NCBI GenBank assembly: GCA_046761005.1
Contig: JBHIFI010000055.1
Span: forward strand, 1-10,814
Direction: 5' to 3'
Length of the DNA stretch: 10,814 nucleotides
Source: JAGMCJ01 sp046761005
Lineage (GTDB): Archaea > Thermoplasmatota > Thermoplasmata > RBG-16-68-12 > JAGMCJ01
This document shows, one piece after another, positions 7,788 through 10,814 of this stretch; position 1 is the first letter of the stretch, and every line of letters begins with the position of its first letter. Both the position numbers and the translations under genes were made by a program. The notes beneath the pieces were generated by a model, which was not told the DNA's origin, searched no databases, and worked only from the letters and a program-made list of their open reading frames with translations.

Positions 7788-7889
7788 AGCCCCGTGGTGT
7801 AGCGGTCAATGGCTGGGGACAAGGCCTCAGCCGGCAAATCATAAGAGGTTCTGGACCTCTAGACGGCAGTTCGAATCTGCCCGGGGCTA
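7788..7889 (+). tRNA. tRNA-Gln (CUG), copy 2, with a 29-nt D-loop insertion (putative intron)
   Basis: Without the insertion the gene is a 73-nt cloverleaf. Acceptor stem AGCCCCG/CGGGGCT and discriminator A7889 match copy 1. The anticodon stem AGAGG/CCTCT has five perfect pairs, with loop TTCTGGA and anticodon CTG at 7851-7853. The T-arm is GGCAG/CTGCC with loop TTCGAAT, and CCA is not encoded. The D-loop carries 29 extra bases; removing them restores GCGGTCAATCAT, the form expected for archaeal tRNA-Gln. A possible TATA-like GATTTAAG lies at 7745-7752. The sequence after the gene repeats TATCTC as in copy 1, so the pair probably arose by duplication. Confidence 0.87.
7808..7839 (+). other. 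Candidate non-canonical intron in the D-loop of tRNA-Gln copy 2
   Basis: A 29-nt insert, which an AAT repeat at both ends makes ambiguous by up to three bases (7808-7836 through 7811-7839). Inside, GGCTGGGG (7811-7818) pairs with CCTCAGCC (7825-7832), 8 bp with one G-U and loop ACAAGG. In an alternative fold, CGGT (7803-7806) pairs with GCCG (7830-7833). This gives a 4-bp central helix with a 7-nt 5' bulge and a 6-nt 3' bulge that contain both candidate cut sites. This resembles a relaxed bulge-helix-bulge, but not the strict 3-4-3 form. Confidence 0.6.
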
Positions 7890-7900
7890 TCTCTTTTTTC
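7890..7900 (+). terminator. T-rich terminator after tRNA-Gln copy 2
   Basis: A run of six T residues at 7894-7899, just after the tRNA end, is a typical archaeal transcription stop. It separates this transcript from the convergent flavoprotein gene that ends at 7957. Confidence 0.55.
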
Positions 7901-7956
7901 GTCAGAACGCCCTCGACGTACTTCGGCTGACAGCATGTTGGATCGTCACGTAGTAG

Positions 7957-9087
7957 CTAGATCCTCGCCCTCGGGATCAGCATCCAGTAGAGCTTGTTTA
8001 CCAAGACCTTTTCCCAATAGTGTCTCCGACTCAGCGGGAGAGGGACTGGCGGGTTCTTGTAGTCGAATGTCATCATCGTTCCCCTGCGGAAGCCTGCCTC
8101 GAAGAAGCAGGTCACCTTGCCGTCGTAGTTGTTTGGCGGGGATTGACCTTTCACCCTCGCGGCAATGTTGTCTGCTACGACCAGCCCTTCGTAGCGAGCG
8201 GTGGCGCCCGCCTTTGAGATGGGTATGTCAGTAGCATCACCGACCACGTAGACATCGTCGTGGTCCTTGGCGAGAAGCGAGTGTCTTTCCGTGGGAATCC
8301 ACCCGCCTCTGTCTCCGAGACCAGAGTTCATGACGACATCCGCCCCGCTGTGGGGAGGAATGGTGATCAGAAGATCGAAGCTAGCTGTCTCTCCTTCAAG
8401 TGAGTTCACTTTCTTGTTTTCTGGGTCTATCGATTCAACATTGAAGAAAGTGGTGTATTCTATGTTCTTCCGATCGAATACTTCAGTCACCAAAGGATCC
8501 AAGGGCTCGAGAGGAAAGATACGCCCGAGAGGAGAAAGGAAAATTATGTTCACCTTGTCCCTTATCTTCTTCAGTGTGAAATAATAGTCCAAGAGGCAGG
8601 CGGACTGCGCTGGAGCCGCGGGACACTTGTAGGGGACGCCCCCGATCGCGATTACGATGTCACCGCCGTCGAACTTGTGCAAGGCGTTTCGAAGCTCTAT
8701 CGCATCCTCCAAGCCGTAGAAGTGGTGAGCCCCCTCGGAACCAGGGATCTGATCTGGATGGAGACTGGAGCCGGTCGCGATCACCAGATAGTCGTAAACA
8801 ACCTCCTTCCCGCCCACAAGATGGATTTTTCTTTCAGCAGAGTCTATGCTCTCCGCCTTCTCTGTGACCAGCTTCACTTTCCGTCCGAGAAGACCTCTCT
8901 CGTTCCTTACAAGCTTGGCGGGGTTCTGCTTTCCCAGGGCCACATAGAGATATCCGGGCTGGTACACATGCCTTCCGTCTTCATCGACGACCGTGATTCT
9001 GCAGACTTTGCTCGACACCTTCTTGGACAGGCGATTGGCGACCACGCTTCCTCCGACTCCGCCACCGAGAACTACTACTTCCTTCAT
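7957..9087 (-). CDS. SQR-like FAD-dependent oxidoreductase
   Basis: This 376-residue flavoprotein has the two-dinucleotide-fold plan of the sulfide:quinone oxidoreductase/NDH-2 group: GGGVGGSVVANRL at 8-20 for FAD, LVIATGS (101-107), and VYVVGDATDIP (279-289). The PYKCPAAP motif places C155, and a second conserved-looking cysteine, C327, lies in VTCFFEAG; these fit the paired redox cysteines of SQR. I see no cysteine near residue 125, where canonical SQRs have a third, so the activity may differ from classical SQR. The C-terminus is a short amphipathic segment rich in Trp, Leu and Val that could bind membrane or quinone. The TusA gene 28 nt upstream points to sulfane-sulfur handling. The ATG at 9087 has GGAAGGG just upstream. 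Confidence 0.8.
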   Translation of the reverse strand: MKEVVVLGGGVGGSVVANRLSKKVSSKVCRITVVDEDGRHVYQPGYLYVALGKQNPAKLVRNERGLLGRKVKLVTEKAESIDSAERKIHLVGGKEVVYDYLVIATGSSLHPDQIPGSEGAHHFYGLEDAIELRNALHKFDGGDIVIAIGGVPYKCPAAPAQSACLLDYYFTLKKIRDKVNIIFLSPLGRIFPLEPLDPLVTEVFDRKNIEYTTFFNVESIDPENKKVNSLEGETASFDLLITIPPHSGADVVMNSGLGDRGGWIPTERHSLLAKDHDDVYVVGDATDIPISKAGATARYEGLVVADNIAARVKGQSPPNNYDGKVTCFFEAGFRRGTMMTFDYKNPPVPLPLSRRHYWEKVLVNKLYWMLIPRARI

Positions 9088-9115
9088 GGTCCCTTCCTCG
9101 CGGCATCGAATGCTT

Positions 9116-9349
9116 CTATCTGAGCTTCCTCACGACAAACTCGCTGTAACCTTTTTTCTCATTGACAGCCAGAATCTCATGACCCGCTTTCTCAACCCAT
9201 AGTGGGATGTCTCCCTTTGAGCCGGCATCGCTGGACCAGACAGCGATGACCTCTCCGACCTGTCCTTCCTTCACCGCTCGGATAAGTTCCATCAAAGGCC
9301 CAGGACAGAAAGTGTCCCTCGCATCGACAGTCCTGTCTATCTCGTACAG
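9116..9349 (-). CDS. tusA: TusA-family sulfur carrier protein, apparent CTG start
   Basis: This small protein (77 residues as called) carries the TusA signature: VDARDTFCPGPLMELIRAVKEG, with the persulfide cysteine C15 in a CPxP motif, then a glycine-containing second half and WVEKAGHEIL. TusA relays sulfur between sulfurtransferases, for tRNA thiolation or dissimilatory sulfur metabolism. In frame upstream there is no ATG, GTG or TTG before the stop. The only candidate with a good leader is CTG at 9349, which has GGAGGTG (9355-9361) 5 nt upstream. The usual homologues begin near this point. The frame could also have been broken from a former start by an indel. Confidence 0.85.
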   Translation of the reverse strand: MYEIDRTVDARDTFCPGPLMELIRAVKEGQVGEVIAVWSSDAGSKGDIPLWVEKAGHEILAVNEKKGYSEFVVRKLR

Positions 9350-9354
9350 GTCTA

Positions 9355-9361
9355 CACCTCC
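9355..9361 (-). promoter_or_regulatory. Shine-Dalgarno sequence deciding the TusA CTG start
   Basis: GGAGGTG matches the archaeal 16S tail well and stands 5 nt before CTG. A GTG within the SD is followed directly by TAG, so it cannot start the protein. Confidence 0.55.
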
Positions 9362-9363
9362 AA

Positions 9364-9495
9364 TTATATGAACAGGGTGACCTCGGAATCCTTTGTGAAC
9401 TCGATATATTCCGCCCCGCCGACGATACCATCGACTATTGGATCGGCGTCGTCCTCAGTCAGTTTCATGAAGAACACGGTGCAGGAAAAAGCCAT
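9364..9495 (-). CDS. Small hypothetical ORF upstream of tusA
   Basis: An open frame of 43 residues (from MAFSCTVFF to EVTLFI) ends 14 nt before the TusA CTG. It has no recognised domain and no clear membrane segment. The N-terminal AFSC holds one cysteine, and the C-terminal half is acidic. I chose this start because a palindrome with TATA-like elements lies about 40-63 nt upstream; an in-frame ATG at 9615 would give 83 residues but bury the promoter-like palindrome in coding sequence. It may be a short leader of the operon or the remnant of a DsrE-type partner. Recognition is weak. Confidence 0.35.
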   Translation of the reverse strand: MAFSCTVFFMKLTEDDADPIVDGIVGGAEYIEFTKDSEVTLFI

Positions 9496-9534
9496 CGAAG
9501 TCAATTTACCAGCCAAGATGTTCACTTTTGGGGC

Positions 9535-9558
9535 GTATATTCGAATATTCCAATATAC
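9535..9558. promoter_or_regulatory. 24-bp near-perfect palindrome in the divergent promoter region
   Basis: The half GTATATTCGAAT is mirrored by its reverse complement apart from one mismatched pair (9542 and 9551, both C on the + strand). The centre contains GAATATTC. Reading leftward it holds TATA-like TATATT and GAATATAC, about 40-63 nt before the small ORF start. It is a good candidate operator for the sulfur operon. The purP start is about 105 bases away. Confidence 0.5.
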
Positions 9559-9611
9559 TTTGCGTTTTCTCCATTCGAGTGCCCTCATGCAGCGAGTAAG
9601 AGTTTGGAGAT

Positions 9612-9631
9612 TCATAAATAGCTCTAAATAC
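9612..9631 (+). promoter_or_regulatory. Candidate TATA promoter for the PurP-family gene
   Basis: Two A/T-rich elements, TCATAAATAG (9612-9621) and CTCTAAATAC (9622-9631), stand about 35-50 nt before the TTG start. Either could be the TATA box. GAGGTG (9653-9658) is a ribosome-binding site 5 nt before the TTG. Confidence 0.4.
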
Positions 9632-9663
9632 GCTCACACCCTTCCCGCCAACGAGGTGGGGAG

Positions 9664-10814
9664 TTGATAGACAGGGAGAAGGTTTTCGAAGTTCTGAGAG
9701 GCTACGACAAGGAGAAGATAAAGATCGGATGCATAGCATCCCACTCAGGCTTGGATGTCTACGATGGGGCGATAGAGGAAGGTTTTCGAACGGTGGCGGT
9801 CTGCGAGAAGGGCAGAGAGGAGCCGTATACCCGCTACTTCAAGGCGAAGAGGGATTCCCAAGGAAGAGTGATAAGGGGTGTGGTGGATGAAGCTCTCGTG
9901 CTTGACAAGTTCAAGGACGCTGTCAAACCCGAACATATGGATTGGTTGGCGAAGAACAATGTCATATTCATCCCGAACCGCTCGTTTTTCTCATACGCCG
10001 GTATGGATGCAGTGGAAGACGATTTCGTCATACCAATGATGGGGAGCCGCAATCTACTTAGGTCGGAGGAGAGGGGAGAAGTGGTGGAAGACTACTACTG
10101 GCTTCTGGAGAGAGTGGACCTTCCGGCGCCGGAGAGGATCGAATCGCCTGAGGACATAGACTCCCTCGCGTTGGTGAAGCTGAAGCACAAGGTGAAGAGG
10201 CTGGAGAGAGGGTTCTTCACAGCTGCGAGCTACGCGGAATACCAGGAGAAATCTCAGGAGTTGCTCAAGAACGATGTCATTACAGAAGAGGATCTGCAGA
10301 ACGCGCGGATAGAGAAGTACATCATCGGTCCCGTTTTCAACTTCGACTTCTTCTATTCGCCGTTGGAAAAGGGAGAGGAGCCCATAGAGTTGCTTGGAAT
10401 TGACTGGAGATTTGAGACATCCCTCGATGGGCACGTTCGTTTGCCCGCCTCTCAGCAGCTGTCGCTTTTGGAAGGGCAGAGGACTCCCGAGTATACGGTC
10501 TGCGGTCACAATGCTGCAACCCTGCGCGAGTCGCTACTTAGAAAGGTCTTCCCGCTCGCAGAGATTTACGTGCGAGCAACTCAGGAATACTTCCCGCCAG
10601 GAATGATAGGACCTTTCACCCTCCAGACGTGCGTGGATAAGGATATGAACTTCTTCATCTACGATGTCTCGCCGAGAATCGGAGGGGGGACCAACGTCCA
10701 CATGTCTGTGGGACATCCCTACGGAAACACTCTCTGGCGGTCCAGAATGAGCACGGGCCGCAGAGTGGCTATGGAGATCAGAAGAGCCATCGAGACCGAT
10801 GAACTGGAGAAGAT
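9664..10814 (+). CDS. purP: PurP-family ATP-grasp ligase (FAICAR synthesis), partial at the right edge
   Basis: In archaea PurP makes FAICAR from AICAR, formate and ATP in purine synthesis. The 383 codons visible resemble PurP nearly end to end: KIGCIASHSGLDV near the N-terminus (DUF1246-like half), ESPEDID at 160-166, PPGMIGPF, and DVSPRIGGGTN (334-344, DUF1297-like half). The frame has no stop before the edge, but the family ends near this point, so only a few residues are missing. The start is TTG at 9664: no ATG or GTG occurs in frame after the stop at 9625, and GAGGTG lies 5 nt upstream. The glycine-rich ATP loop (ARGGRGYF in typical PurP) reads HKVKRLERGFF at 175-185, so it may be a PurP-like paralogue with a different substrate. 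Confidence 0.85.
   Translation, partial: MIDREKVFEVLRGYDKEKIKIGCIASHSGLDVYDGAIEEGFRTVAVCEKGREEPYTRYFKAKRDSQGRVIRGVVDEALVLDKFKDAVKPEHMDWLAKNNVIFIPNRSFFSYAGMDAVEDDFVIPMMGSRNLLRSEERGEVVEDYYWLLERVDLPAPERIESPEDIDSLALVKLKHKVKRLERGFFTAASYAEYQEKSQELLKNDVITEEDLQNARIEKYIIGPVFNFDFFYSPLEKGEEPIELLGIDWRFETSLDGHVRLPASQQLSLLEGQRTPEYTVCGHNAATLRESLLRKVFPLAEIYVRATQEYFPPGMIGPFTLQTCVDKDMNFFIYDVSPRIGGGTNVHMSVGHPYGNTLWRSRMSTGRRVAMEIRRAIETDELEK

Noticed and set aside
7788..7889. Canonical anticodon-loop intron (position 37/38)
   Set aside because: The anticodon arm is uninterrupted with a perfect stem; the extra sequence lies in the D-loop.
7788..7889. tRNA-Gln copy 2 as a pseudogene
   Set aside because: All other stems are perfect and removing one block restores a consensus D-loop, so a spliced gene is the better reading, though RNA data are needed.
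9192..9431. 79-residue leftward frame
   Set aside because: It overlaps tusA in another frame and has no motif; the TusA CPxP signature is in the third frame.
9364..9615. 83-residue version of the small ORF starting at 9615
   Set aside because: Its extra N-terminal part covers the palindrome and TATA-like elements and does not look like protein with conserved character, so the shorter start is preferred.
1..10814. CRISPR arrays, insertion sequences and transposase genes
   Set aside because: No regular spaced repeats, terminal inverted repeats or transposase-like frames were seen.

Overview
The window looks like a piece of a euryarchaeal chromosome, possibly Thermoplasmatota-like. The archaeal signs are a class I lysyl-tRNA synthetase, an HTH-orotate phosphoribosyltransferase regulator of the PyrE-like/GfcR type, a PurP-family ATP-grasp ligase, TATA-box promoters with short or no leaders, and tRNA genes that do not encode CCA. 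The phylum placement is an inference. Genes are packed with short gaps, and no stretch over 300 bases lacks a gene.

Layout. Bases 1-203 are a promoter region between a probable leftward gene cut by the window edge and a rightward operon. The operon is pyrD-pyrK (dihydroorotate oxidation in pyrimidine synthesis) followed by an overlapping DUF885 metallohydrolase-like gene. After a 53-bp gap come the HTH-OPRT regulator and class I LysRS. Then comes the most unusual block: tRNA-Gln(CUG), a full-length bacterial-type glutaminyl-tRNA synthetase, and a second tRNA-Gln(CUG) whose D-loop carries a 29-nt insertion that looks like a non-canonical intron. Converging on this from the right is a leftward sulfur/redox cluster: a 43-codon small ORF, a TusA-like sulfur carrier that appears to start at CTG, and an SQR-like flavoprotein. 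A divergent promoter region with a 24-bp near-palindrome separates that cluster from a rightward PurP-family gene, which runs off the right edge with a TTG start.

How it works together. The left third supports pyrimidine synthesis and its probable regulation. The centre is a translation cluster. Most archaea make Gln-tRNA indirectly through Glu-tRNA(Gln) and GatDE. A bacterial GlnRS bracketed by its own tRNA substrates, with Arg codon use unlike its neighbours, suggests a captured direct glutaminylation cassette. The two tRNAs keep archaeal features (A1-U72, A73). The right third links sulfur-carrier chemistry with a quinone- or sulfide-linked flavoprotein, and then purine synthesis.
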